Shown: positions 1 to 10,484 of the stretch, piece after piece
Position numbering within the stretch: position 1 is the stretch's first letter
How the letters are laid out: every line of letters starts with the position of its first letter
From: Phyllostachys edulis
Taxonomy: Eukaryota; Streptophyta; Magnoliopsida; Poales; Poaceae
Direction: 5' to 3'
Assembly: GCA_036346405.1 (NCBI GenBank)
Contig: CM070562.1
Coordinates: 101,604,784 to 101,668,783 of the forward strand
Length of the DNA: 64,000 nucleotides
Notes under the pieces: generated by a model
The model's input: only the letters and a program-made list of their open reading frames with translations
The model's database searches: none
What the model was told of the DNA's origin: nothing
Made by a program: the position numbers and the translations under genes

Positions 1-817
1 ATTTTTAATAAAATAAAAGGTATAACGATGATAGCACAAATGGTGTCAAAGGAAACCTCAAAAGAGTGCAATGTCATGAATATGTCTTGCAAGAAGACAC
101 TGACCCATAGGGAATCTAAGAGCTGAGGCGTTGGCGTGCTACCCACTAGAGCCATTGAAGAGAAATGCTAGAGTCTAAAGAGCCAAGGGCTGTGACGACG
201 AGTGGTTAACATCGGTGTTGTTGAAGAAGTCAGCGGTCAAAGAAGCTCGATCATGGCGAAACCTTGATAGAGAGGAGACAAAGTTTTGCATTGAAGACGA
301 GCTATGGATGATATGGGGTTATCGGGTAGTTAGGAGCGTGACATCGCTGGTGAAGGGCATAGCGTCACCGGCGATAGCGATGAAGAGAAAATTCTCCATT
401 TTGTTAGACAACGACTAAAATAGACATGTCGACATCAGTGAAGATGGGAGGTCGTCGTGGTTAGGGAGGGAGCCACAACGTTGAGTTGGCCAACATCAAA
501 GAAGAAGAGCAACCAACGTATGAGAATAGGACATCGAGCATGTATAACATTATGCATGCGTATATACATACATCTGTACTAATAGAAACACAAATGTACA
601 TAAGCAAAGGAGTAAAGAACTCGTAATAGAGATGGCACAACTGTAGTGAATAGGCTCGGGGCCACCAAAGAGAGCATGACGTGTGTCCCCAGTAGGGATC
701 GGTGACAGTTGCACGTGTATGCGTGTTTTATGTCGCAACAATTAGCATTAAGCAATAATTGGAGTGAAGTAGAAGATAAGCATGCGGTAGAGTATTGCAT
801 TGGAAGGGGTAGCAGTT

Positions 818-831
818 GAGAGAGAGAGAGT

Positions 832-877
<46 letters not shown>
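818..877. repeat. (GA)n microsatellite
   Basis: About 60 bp of near-pure GA dinucleotide repeat with two GTGA interruptions near 830-836. It gives rise to a spurious Ser-Leu repeat frame on the minus strand, which is not a gene. Confidence 0.95.
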
Positions 878-880
<3 letters not shown>

Positions 881-1073
881 TTCAAGAATTGGAATTGATG
901 TTAGAGGCATGGTGCATCGGTGTATGCATGAGCAATGTACTCTAATACCATGTAAACTAATAAGATAATTTACCGCACACATAATCAATGTATTGCTTAG
1001 ATTAAATATAGATACATGTGCATGTATATATTTTGGAAAAGTGTAACTAATGGAGGAAGAATATGAGCATGCA

Positions 1074-1078
1074 ACTAT
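1074..1078. repeat. Target site duplication (left) of the copia element
   Basis: ACTAT here pairs with ATTAT at 35580-35584 on the other side of the 34.5-kb nested element. One transition separates them. Five bases is the normal copia duplication. Confidence 0.7.
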
Positions 1079-2558
1079 TGAAGAGATACGGGTAAGCTAC
1101 ACTAGCTGACAATTAAAAAATTCTACCACGTAAACTAGGAAGCCATGCAAGAAAGAGATCATAAATCGTTACCACTAGACGCGCAGTGCTGCGGAAGAAG
1201 AGTTGGAGCAGCCTGATCCAACGTCGAGCGCGTCGATGAAGTGGTCGTAGTCGATCGTCTCCTCTAGCAACCTATGACGTTCCTTGCGTAGGTCGTGGAT
1301 CATCCTCGATTAGCACAGCAGCGTCTCTACGGTATCCACATGTCCAGGGGTGGAACATCGTACGCCAGTGTGCTAGCACCAACGCGCACGGTAAGTCCTT
1401 CGAGAAGATGGTGACTAAAGTTTTGGTGGAGCAACTCACGTACGTCCCAACAGCACCATGCATCCCCTTATAAAGAGCCCATGATAGATCCTATCTGAAT
1501 TCGTTTGTTCCAACCCGTTAAGTGTGTGACCCTGTCAGTTCATACGTAATCGGTTGTGACTCGGAAACTTGTTTCCAACCACGAGTCGTTAGCGGTTCCT
1601 AACAGGACACAACGATTCCCGAATACACATAAATATTGTATCGGATGAACCTTATGCAATATGATTTGCGACCAAGTCTTTATCACTTATGACCAGCTCG
1701 TATCTTCATATGACCATTTCATATTTAGTTACGACCAGTTAGTGATCATGTTCGACCAGTCCGTATCTGCATACGACCGGTTTGTATCTAGTTGGACTAA
1801 ACGACCTACTTGCATATTCTCCATTTGCCTCATGATATATAGTTGAAATCAAGGTGACATATTTTGTCATCTATGGACTGTTCAATACTTTCTCGATCAA
1901 GTGACAGATAACTTTATGTGGTCGACTCTTCGACCACTAGTAGCATGGCCATGCACTTTCTTTATCCGACCACATCGAAGGGCCCAGAGATATCTCTCCT
2001 ATTATGTTAGGAGGGGCAAATCCCATATCCGACCATTCACATCCCTTCGCATGTTTCATAGCATACCTGAAAGCTACCTTTATAACTACACAGTGACGAA
2101 ATAGCGTTTGACAACCCCTAAGTTTACTATCACATGTAGAAAACCATGCTGATCTCAGGTCTAAGGATCATACATCATCATTGCTTGAGATCAATTGATG
2201 ACACATAAATCATAAATCTCAATAGTGTCTCAAGGTGGGTCAATCCGACACCATGTTCTCTAACGTGTGTTCACATTATTTATTCGATATCCTCACATCC
2301 ATAACCGGTAAAACATGGTCATCAATCAATACATATGTTGGTTGATAAGTCACTAGTGTTCTGACCTGTGACATCCGACCAGGGATACATTTAGAATGAC
2401 ATCATATAAGTTAAAGAGCTTCGCTAACAAGTCACATACTTGTTAATATTTATAAATGATAATTCATACAAGGAACATAATAACATTTATTCTATAACTC
2501 ATAAATATACACGTGATACAATCATCTCTATGATTGCCTCTAGGGCATATCACCAACA
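1079..2558 (-). repeat. 3' LTR of the copia element
   Basis: 1480 bp. On the minus strand it starts TGTTGGTGATATGCCC and ends ...TCTCTTCA. It is collinear with the other three copies of this family at 12167-13637, 22828-24156 and 52589-54202. A TATA-like box (CTTTATAAG on the minus strand, 1468-1476) lies in the U3/R region. Between about 1660 and 1800 there is a run of TACGACCAG...CGTAT motifs, the family's internal quasi-palindromic repeat. Confidence 0.92.
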
Positions 2559-2573
2559 GTCTCCCACTTGCAC
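2559..2573 (-). promoter_or_regulatory. Copia polypurine tract
   Basis: On the minus strand GTGCAAGTGGGAGAC sits directly upstream of the LTR start TGTTGG, the expected position of the plus-strand primer. The same purine run precedes the 3' LTR in Angela-type elements. Confidence 0.85.
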
Positions 2574-2578
2574 GAGAG

Positions 2579-3107
2579 TCAATCATACAAGTATCTAATA
2601 CCCATAACTCTTTTGTGCACCTCATGCTTAGGTTGTAGGAGAGGCTTTGTCAACAGATCAGAAATAGTCAAATCCGTGTGCACTTTGCATATCTTCACAT
2701 AACATCTTTCAACAATCTCACGAATAATGTGATATCGTTAAAGTATGTGTTTGTATTTTTGATGCGATCTAGGATCCTTAGCTTGTGCAATGGATCCACT
2801 ATTATGACAATACAAATCCATTCGACTGGAAGAACCAGAAACCACACCCAGTTCATTAACGAACTTCCTAATCCATACAGCTTCTAATGCAGCTTCGAAA
2901 GCCGCAATGTACTCAGCCTCAATTGTAGAATCAGCAATTGTTCTTTGCTTGGAACTTTTTCAGCTCACTGCTCCTCCATTAAAACAAAACACAAACTCAA
3001 ACTGCGATATGAAATCCTCATTGTCGGTTTGGAAGCCAGCATCGGTGTAACCGTTTACGACCAGCTTTCCCTCACCGCCATAAACAAGGAATGCATCCTT
3101 AGTCCTT
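2579..3107 (-). pseudogene. Copia pol fragment: RNase H domain and C terminus
   Basis: Minus-strand translation gives the end of a Ty1/copia polyprotein. It contains the RNase H block around YTDAGFQTD, a TIADSTIEAEYIAA block, a WIRKFVNELG helix, then DLYCHNSGSIAQAK and a C-terminal IREIVER...VHTDL segment with TKPL. These are family landmarks in the right order. Premature stops occur inside (VS*KSS, HIL*RYH), so it is not translated whole. The reading frame is lost abruptly at about 3107, where non-copia DNA starts. Upstream RT and integrase are absent. The family assignment is firm; expression is very unlikely. Confidence 0.9.
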
Positions 3108-4842
3108 TTTAGGGTTTGTTTGGTATGACTCTGTTCTAAGTTTTTGCAGCTCTAATTCTAGCTTCACTCTTAGATCCACTCCTCTGAGAAGTTGGAGCAG
3201 TCTAAGTTGGTGTTTGGTTAGAAAATTGGCTCCGGCTCCAGAAATGAGAATGATCATTGTAAAAAGACTGCACTACCCTTGTTTTGTGACTTTAACCTTT
3301 TTTATTGCTTAACTTATAACAGTTTAATAAATAGCAATGTAAAGACATGTTCTGGTCTGTTTACTCGTTTATCAGCATTTATGTTTGGTTCATGATAATT
3401 TTGAAGAGAAATACAATACTACAAACATCCTTACACTAGTTAGAACTTTTACACAAGTGATTAAATTTCAATGTTTTGTGTCTGTAAAGCAATGCAAAAC
3501 TTTATTTGAAATGTATGTTTATATATCTCAATCAAAAGGTAAGATGGTAGCACCATCAATGTTTCTAACACACGTTTCTACATGATCACAACTCCACCTT
3601 CACAGAAAGTCTTGCGGGTTCCTAACAGATGAAAACTCCATTTGGCAAGTAAGCTCATCCTATAAACAGTAACATGGTGTTGTTCAACTCACAAAATTTC
3701 ATTGGCCTGCATAGAGGAGAAAAACAATCACTATAGACAACAGTAACATTGTGTATAGCTAGAGGATAGTTGAGAATGAACACTAACTCCATCCTTGAGC
3801 TTACATAGGCAAAAGAACTATTGTTGTCAGTAGCACTAGTACTAGGAAACATTGTGTATGGCATTTATCTTTTCCTATGATTTTTAGCTACTTGCAGCGC
3901 TTGTTCTTTCTGTGGAATGGAACTTAAATATCACTTTCTAGATATCATTATGGGAATTATTGAGGTGAAGCATAAACCCAACTCTGCCATCAACTGCATC
4001 CATTACACCTTCCATGGAGAACAATATCCATGTCATATCATCTCAGGAAGTTAACCATTCTTTCTAACCCAAAATTATCATTTTTCAGGAGATGAGCTCA
4101 CCAAATTGATCACGACAACTCTAAGCAGTCACTTCAGACACCAAATTCAGCGAGACAACCAAAACCGGCATCACAATTAACCGAGAAAATGGCTCATAAT
4201 CTTGTAATAGTTAACATATTTGAGCAACTCATTTGGCATAACAGATTAATTTACTGGAACCAGGAACAAGAATCAGGAGCTTACAGAAGGAGGCTGCGAG
4301 TAGCAAACTAGTGGGCTTCTGCCGCGGAGTAGCCTGGACATCGCTCAGCGACCACCAATTTTCCCTTCTCCACCAAACCCTATGGAAGTCAGATCGAAAT
4401 GAGAAGAAGATTGGGAAGGAAGAGAAATCGGGAAGAACAGTGGGAGGGGAGGTTGGGCGCAGGCAATTACGGAGAGGAGGACCACTGCAGCAGGGGTAGG
4501 AGTTGATTAGTATATGTTAGGAGAGAGAGGGTGGACGGTGGAGGTAGCGGGCGGCCACAGCGGTGGAGGTGGGAGAGGAGACGAAGCGGGGATGGCCGGT
4601 GGGCAGTAGAGCCGACGCAGAGGCGGTAACGGACCGTGGCGGTGAGGTGAGCACGGCCAAGGATGGCGTCGCTGCGCCGACGAGCGAGGGCAGGAGCAGG
4701 AGAAGCGGAGGGGGAAGCACAGCGGAGCGTCGGGTAGGCGGTGACGAGGGGGAAGAATCGAGGTGCTAGGAGAAGTGGAAGAGGAGCGGGAACCTGGTCG
4801 CCGCCGTTCTCTAGGTAAACTCTACAAATTAAAAGTTGCATG
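3108..4842. other. Unidentified insert replacing copia pol
   Basis: The segment starts with AGGGTTTGTTTGGTATGAC, a type of terminus common in grass hAT or PIF/Harbinger non-autonomous elements, but I find no matching inverted end or target duplication. The first 1.2 kb is AT-rich. The last ~500 bp (4300-4810) is GC-rich with GGTGG and GGCGG runs, resembling the 5' region of a captured plant gene read on the minus strand (short frames at 4467-4841). No domain is recognisable. It could be a transposon carrying a gene fragment or filler DNA from break repair. Confidence 0.4.
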
Positions 4843-5425
4843 AGCGAATAGATGATAAGTTCTAAATTTAAGATCGTTTACGATGATGATCTTCTTTTTA
4901 TTTTTCTAACTTTTATTTTTTTTCAGAAAAGAGGTCAAAATGGATAAGCTCGAAATCAAGTACAAAGAAAAGATCTTGATTGTTCACGAGATTTTCTGTA
5001 TCGCCAAAGAAAAAGATCAGGAGATAAAGTCGTGGGAAGAGCGATATGTAAAGAGCACTACTTCCTATGGCGATGAGGTCAATAAGTTAGACTCTCGACT
5101 AACAAGTAAGCAACTCTTTACCCGCGACTAGTTTTCCAGTTCTTTAAGGGTTATTTTGTCTGACTAGTCTTACTCTAGAGCAAGCAATCAAAATAAAACA
5201 ACTCTGTGAGGCTTCGGCTCGTAACCAGGAGGAGATGAAGTCGATGAAGATTAACTTTCAGGACAACATTTCCCTCTTGAACAATGTACTTAGTGGGATG
5301 CGTGCTGAGGAGGTCACTCCTTGTGAAGACACGATAATTGCTTCTGCTCATAGAATTCCGCTTTCTGCTGCCGTAGCAGCTCGAGTTGTCGGTGGTATTC
5401 ACCAATAGTGACAATTTCTTTCAAA
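4843..5425 (+). pseudogene. Tat antisense-ORF 3' fragment, inverted relative to the rest of copy A
   Basis: Collinear with 19920-20640 in copy B. Shared features are the AAGATCG leader, a coiled-coil-like segment (MDKLEIKYKEK..., 4940-5131, ending near DEVNKLDSRL) and an NNVL segment near 5280. In copy B this part is on the same strand as the PF04195-type part; here it is on the opposite strand. It is rich in Lys and Glu and probably formed a coiled coil. No function is known. The homology fades between 5420 and 5480, which is the inversion breakpoint. Confidence 0.7.
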
Positions 5426-5479
5426 GCTTTCTATAAAAAGAAAGATATTGAGAAGCGAGAAAAAACCACAAATGTGAAT

Positions 5480-8057
5480 GACATCAAATGCTTACATTAA
5501 TGCCCGTTCGAGCAAAGGTGGAGAATACTCTCGTGGAATCCTTCAGCTCATCGATCTCCTGAACTCAGTTCCACCCCACCTTTTCGAGACGCTCGTCGTC
5601 GAAAACATTCCCCCTATTAGGATTGACCTTAGAGCGAGGAACCCGATCACGAGATCTGAATGCCCGAGATCCCACAACAGATGTGGGGCCGAAAAACCCG
5701 AAGGAACGGTCGAAGAAATCAAACCCTTCTTCTTCTTCGGTGATGGCAGCATCAGCAGCTTGACCTTGGGGGCCGGAGAGAACATCTACAATGACTTCCT
5801 TCCCGACGTGGTGATCGAAGGCTTCACCACCATGGACGGATGTTTCCGTTGCTACCTCCGCCATCTTTGCTTTTGGCTCTACGACCACCTCAGTGGCCGT
5901 AGCCGCTTCAGCAATAACAGCCTCTTCCACCACATGGACGGTGGACGACCCTTCGACCACCTCCACTGCTATCTCTCCGACTGCTAGAGAAATAGCAATG
6001 GGCTTCTCGACAAGAACACCCTTTGGGGTTGGAGAAGTTGGGCTAAGATTACAAAAAGGAAAACACGTCAAATTGTAGAAAGCAAAAGGTAAATGATGTT
6101 CTTATACTTTTGTCTTTTTACATACCTTCGTTTCTTGGACTTGATCTTGAATCCAGAAAAAACCTTCACCAAAGAAGATTTCTTCGACTTCTTCTCTTCG
6201 GCCACGTCTGGTCGAAATTCGAGTTGAGAAATAGGGTCAACTATGACCATGTCTGGTCGTGGGTCTTGAGCGAGAACTGCCGCTCCTTGAGCCTCCTGAC
6301 TCTCCGGATGGCCAAGACTTGTCTCAACCACCCCAAGAGTAGCACTTCCCTCGACCATGGGTCCTACTGGCGCAGCTGTTTCCTTCACAAAAGACATAAA
6401 ACTCTTCTAGTTCTCCTTTTCTAGTTGCTTGACAAAGCCACGAGAGGCAGAAGCTGCGAAAGTCTTGTTGTCGTAGTAGAAGGGTACCTTGGTTTTGGGA
6501 GCCTTGTATTTGAGTGCTTGATTAACCCATTGCCTTGGCTTTCTCTGCGGCAGCCATATCATGACAAATTTCTCAAAAGGCACAGTCGGCAATGAGCTTG
6601 AGCTCAGGCCTCCCTTATCGGCGACCCTCACAAGTCGACGCTTTTTAGCTGAAGGACCTTTGGTTTGCTCTACCTTTGTGCCAATGACCATCAATCCAAC
6701 CTCTTGGTCGTCCCGACGATCTTCCATGCCTACTTTCTGCAGGAATCAGAAAAAGAAATATTACTAGGTGGTCGTTTACTGCGACCATCCCCTGGACGTA
6801 AGTCCTTCTACGACAAGTACCTAGTCGTGAGTTTGTCCTTCGACGACCAGTACCTTGTCGTGAGTTTTTCTACGACAATGCCCTTGTCGTAAGTCCTTCT
6901 ATGACCAGTACGTAGTTGTAAGTTTTTCTACGACAATCCTCTGGTTGTAAGTCCTTCAATGACCAGTACCTAGTCGTAAGTTTTTCTACGACAATTCCCT
7001 GGTCGTAAGTCCTTCTACAACCAGTACCTAGTCGTAAGTATTTCTACGACAATCCCCTGGTTGTAAGTATTTCTACGACTATGAGATCCTAGAGATGAAA
7101 TCAGTCTTTGATTACCTTTAGGCGTTCCATCTTATCTTCCGCGGACAAGACCGCCAGGATTTGAGGAACCACCTCACTGGGTGGCATAGCTTTCTCACAA
7201 ATAAGCTTGACTCTAATGTCAATCTCCGTTTGTAAGAGATCTACGCAAGAAAATAAGACACTCAGTTGATAGGCTTGAGATTAACCAAAAAGGAGCTAAG
7301 TTGAAAAATTTACTTCCCCTCTCGTAATCTCTGGTCGAATCTTTTGGCCCCGAGTACCTCCACATGGGATATGCTCGTTTCTTCAGAGGGCTAATGCGGC
7401 GTGTGATGAAGTCCTTCACCACGTGCCATCCGGTGAGCTCCTCTTCCTTCAAGTCTTTGATGGCTTGAATATAGGGGGCGATCCGGCCAAGATCCTTGGG
7501 TGTCGAATCCCAAGAAGAAATCTTCTCGGCAGCGTTCCCAACGAAAGAAAGGCTATCTTCACTGGTCGCCTCCCAATAGAACCACTTCTTCTTCCACCCC
7601 GGCCATGACGACCAGGTGAACATCTGAATATACTATTTCGACTTTCCGTCGTGGAGCTTCAAACCACAACTACCGGTGACTCCCGCCATTCTGGTCATCC
7701 CGTAGAAATATTAAAGTAGCTCCAAGTCGACCAGAATTCCCAAGTAGGCCTCACACAAGTATACGAACACACTCAACATCATGATGGAATTGGGAACAAG
7801 GTTCATTATTCCACCCCAAAGTGCTCGAGTACTAGTGTGAGAAAAGGGTGAGCAGGCATTCGAAGGTCACACTCATAGTACGCCTGGAAGACGGGAATTT
7901 GGCCAATCTCCCCTGATAGCCAATGTTGTCCCAAAGCTTCAAACCAGTTCACAAACTCTTTCTTCAGGATCTTCTCGGCGGCGACCAAAGCCTTCATCTT
8001 GGCCGCATCCATATCCAATTCAGCCCACTGGGAAGCAGTTCCGACTATCTTCCTCAA
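5480..8057 (-). pseudogene. Tat antisense accessory ORF (PF04195-type 'putative gypsy type transposon' domain), copy A
   Basis: This is the extra gene that Tat elements of grasses carry between pol and the 3' LTR on the opposite strand. Its function is unknown. Exon 1 begins near 8057 (MRKIVGTASQW) and contains PFLTLVLEHFGVE, the hallmark of the family. The next exon (7623-7219) has the W.KKWFYWE and WHVVKDFITRRI blocks. Later exons encode acidic and Ala/Glu-rich segments (6727-6407, 6397-6068, 6071-5565) ending near FDDERLEKVGWN. Frames change at splice-like junctions and stops occur, so it is decayed. The gene starts close to the LTR, pointing away from it, as in copy B. Confidence 0.75.
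6768..7085. repeat. Tandem ~33-bp array of GTCGTAAGT..TCTACGAC motifs in an intron of the antisense ORF
   Basis: About ten imperfect units of the form CTACGACAATnCCCTGGTCGTAAGT. Each unit combines GTCGTA and TACGAC and so can fold back on itself. It lies between exons of the antisense ORF. Related units occur in the LTRs of this family and in the matching introns of copy B. Confidence 0.85.
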
Positions 8058-8482
8058 GAGAGGGAGATTTGGATTTGGAAAGGTCTCTGGAGGGCGTACG
8101 ATTTGGTTGGCGACGGAGAATACAAGAGCTCGATGAACAGTTGGAGTGATTGGGGAAAAAGTAAGAACCCTATAATCACATCCACGGTAAGTTTTTATAA
8201 CCGTACACTTGAGTTAAAGACATGGCAACCCAACAGTTACCACCTCTTTGGGAACCGCTCCAACAGACAGGTCTATGAGAGTCGATTGAGATTCTTTAAT
8301 TTGTCTGTTCGAGAAAACCGAGTCTATCTTTACACCTCAAGCGAAATTACCTTCTTGACCAAGTCTATTTCTGGTCAAATGAAATACCGGTCGAAAAGCC
8401 TTTCCCTCAACCATCGTTCTATGACCACCTTCTGGTCGTAAGATTATCTACGGCTCATTTTTCAAGTAAGTTACTTTCACTT
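8058..8482. other. Leader between antisense ORF and LTR, copy A
   Basis: Corresponds to 16365-16934 in copy B, the presumed promoter and 5' leader of the antisense ORF. It contains more GACCAG/GGTCGTA motifs near 8355-8440. No gene is seen. Confidence 0.5.
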
Positions 8483-8501
8483 GAAGTTGGGGGGGGCTAG
8501 A
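8483..8501 (+). promoter_or_regulatory. Polypurine tract of Tat copy A
   Basis: GAAGTTGGGGGGGGCTAGA directly before the LTR start TGATGAGGATC. The same tract precedes the 3' LTR of copy B (minus strand, 16351-16365). Its position defines the LTR that follows as a 3' LTR. Confidence 0.85.
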
Positions 8502-8614
8502 TGATGAGGATCTGATAATCCTCATTTAATTATTTATCTGTAATTCTTATTATGGATAATAATTCCATCGTATGGTTCTTGGGTATACTCCTTAATGTTT
8601 ATAAGGAAGAAGCT

Positions 8615-8895
8615 AGCCAAGAGGTCGTAAGTCCTTCTGCGACCACCCTCATAGTTGTAAGTCCTTCTATGATTACCTCATGGTCGTAAGCCTTTCTACG
8701 ACCACCATGTAGTCGTAAGTTCTTCTACGACCACCTCATGGTCGTGAGCTTTTCTATGACCACCATATAGTAATAAGTTCTTCTATGACCACATCATGGT
8801 CGTAAGCTTTTCTACGACCACCATATAGTCGCAAGCTTTTCTACGACTACCATATGGTCGTAACTTCTTCTACGACCAAGTCAGTTACGACCATC
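8615..8895. repeat. Hairpin-forming ~30-bp array inside the Tat LTR
   Basis: Nine or so units of GGTCGTAAGTnnTTCTACGACCACC, each quasi-palindromic. The LTRs of copy B have about four to five units (16085-16235 and 29935-30065), so the array has expanded here. Confidence 0.9.
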
Positions 8896-9126
8896 CTATA
8901 ATCGACAGACCTTGTAGACAAGTAGGCCCAATCGATTAGGGACTCTAAGCAGTTAATGTATGCTGTTATTCTCTAGAATAACTACACGCAATATGCCTCT
9001 GTCTTTGACAATAACTGCCAGATGATGTGGAGGGGTTACTACTCCAGTAATAACTACCATCAACATGCCCATTATATGAAATGATGAGGCGCCTCTTAGC
9101 CTGGAGAAACGGCCACCTCTTCGCAC

Positions 9127-9136
9127 ACTATATAAA
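9127..9136 (+). promoter_or_regulatory. Probable TATA box of the Tat LTR promoter
   Basis: CTATATAAAG lies ~240 bp before the LTR end, a plausible U3/R boundary. Copy B has CTTTTATAGT/ACTATAAAAG at the equivalent place. Confidence 0.6.
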
Positions 9137-9375
9137 GGCTATAGATAGACAGAGACAGGGAGAGGGGATCAAGAACACATGACATTAGACTTTAGTCTTG
9201 CTCTTAATTTGTAACCAGCGTACTCAATATAGCCACATGGGAGTAGGGTTGTTATTCTCTCCGGAGAAGGCCTGAACCTGTATAAAATCCCTGTGTCGTT
9301 CTCTCTGCGTGATCAATGTTGGAGACCCCCCGAATCAAACAATCATACGTAAGATCGGTTCTAAAACACCGACAG

Positions 9376-9394
9376 TTGGCGCCGTCCGTGGGGA
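9376..9394 (+). promoter_or_regulatory. Primer-binding site of Tat copy A
   Basis: TTGGCGCCGTCCGTGGGGA starts two bases after the LTR end. This is the standard start of Tat-lineage internal regions in grasses. It marks the LTR on its left as a 5' LTR. Confidence 0.9.
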
Positions 9395-9457
9395 TCTTCT
9401 CGTCCAATGATTTCTGGTCAACATGTTTTCTTCATTTTTCTCAACTCTAATGCTTCC

Positions 9458-10484
9458 ATGGCAGGAGAGTGGAACGAGGAGAATTGATTCGACTTGACCG
9501 ATTACGCAGATATCGACATGGATGCCGGCTTCGACTACGAGTCGAGTACCACTTTATCCGATGGTAATGTTGTCTTCAGAGATCATTCGCTAGATCCAGG
9601 AGACCATACCACCGATGGAGTTGAGGAGAGATCCTTACCCCCCACAACAGTACGTCCAACTGAGGGACCAGTTTTCTCAGAGGGTAATGGTCTATCCAAC
9701 CACGATCAAGACTGCACTAAGGCAGGCTCACAACTTGACGAGGGCTCTCCCTCCAAATGTTCGAATCTGCCTGAGGTAGTCCGACCTGGCGAGGCAAGTT
9801 CTGGAAGCCATCATTCCGGAGCTTCATCAGCATCTGGTGGTCATTTATCTCTGGTTAGCCCCACATAGGATGGGGTCGAGCATGCTTTTGCCGCGAGTTC
9901 AACCATACCCTCGCAGGGCTCACCTGCGGACGGAGATGGTTATAACCCAAAATTCCCCTTTCTGGAGGGGCTTGCTCTAAGTCGTCAGACGGTGTCTTTT
10001 GACTACTCCTCAAGTAAGGAGGCCTCAAGCGTGTGTGGAGATCATAAACGGGAGGTCTTCGTTCTTTCCTCAGATAATGATCACTCTCCTAGAGATAGGA
10101 CTAAGGATGCTCTCCGCCGATCACACTCTACGACCCCTCGTGGCAATGGCGAGGACACCTCCGGTGATGAACGGAGTCAACACTCTGATGAGCGTGGGGG
10201 AAATCCTCAAAATGATATCACTCCATTGAGGCAAACTCAAGGATCGGATATGGACGATCCTAAGACAACCCGACGGAGAAGAATTACGGCTCAGAGAAAT
10301 ATGCCTGGGCGCGTTCAGTATCAGTCGGAGGAAGCTCAGGAACTCCAATACATCAATGATCTACTCAAGAACCCAACTCGAGAACTCGCTCGAACGCCCA
10401 GCTACGACCTCTTCGCCGAAGAGATCGCACGAAGGCTTTGAAGCACGATGGGTAGACTCGAACATCCTCATCGGCATCATTCAT
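9458..10484 (+). pseudogene. Tat gypsy gag, N-terminal part, copy A
   Basis: Starts MAGEWNEEN, followed by an in-frame TGA, then a long readable frame (9494-10441) with one more TAG near 9868. The protein is acidic and Ser/Asp-rich (DYADIDMDAGFDYES near the start), with RRRRITAQRN around 10275 and the conserved NPTRELARTP block near 10370. The same blocks occur in copy B gag (minus strand near 29300 and 28480). Homology to B stops at about 10484 within a CATCATTCA stretch, where copia gag begins on the other strand. The main capsid domain and the zinc knuckle are missing. Confidence 0.85.

Larger units (their letters stand above)
1..1078. other. Intergenic DNA left of the copia element
   Basis: No gene is supportable here. 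The open frames are short, overlap on both strands and lack recognisable domains. The only clear structure is the GA microsatellite near 818-877. This appears to be the old insertion site of the copia element that starts at 1079. Confidence 0.6.
8502..9374 (+). repeat. Tat gypsy LTR, copy A
   Basis: 873 bp, starting TGATGAGGATC and ending AAAACACCGACA. It is homologous to the LTR pair of copy B. The extra length is mostly due to an expanded array of GTCGTAAG..CTACGACCA units. It is preceded by a polypurine tract and followed by a primer site, so this one LTR plays both roles. Confidence 0.9.
4843..10484. mobile_element. Tat-lineage Ty3/gypsy copy A, rearranged internal segment with one LTR
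   Basis: The order along the plus strand is: an inverted piece of the antisense ORF (4843-5425), the main antisense ORF (5480-8057, minus strand), a polypurine tract, one LTR (8502-9374), a primer site and gag (9458-10484). It is homologous to copy B at 15615-30180. A normal element would have the antisense ORF before the 3' LTR and gag after the 5' LTR, with pol between gag and the antisense ORF. Here a single LTR joins both and pol is absent. Both edges fall inside coding sequence and no target duplication is visible, so it did not arrive by ordinary integration. Confidence 0.8.

Noticed and set aside
728..988. Ser-Leu repeat frame on the minus strand
   Set aside because: It is a translation of the GA microsatellite, with no other support.
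3108..4842. Complete hAT element
   Set aside because: Only one end resembles a hAT or PIF terminus; no inverted partner and no 8-bp duplication were found.
7219..8057. A host gene with PF04195-like domain
   Set aside because: The same ORF is found at the same place in element B, next to LTR and polypurine tract, so it belongs to the retrotransposon.
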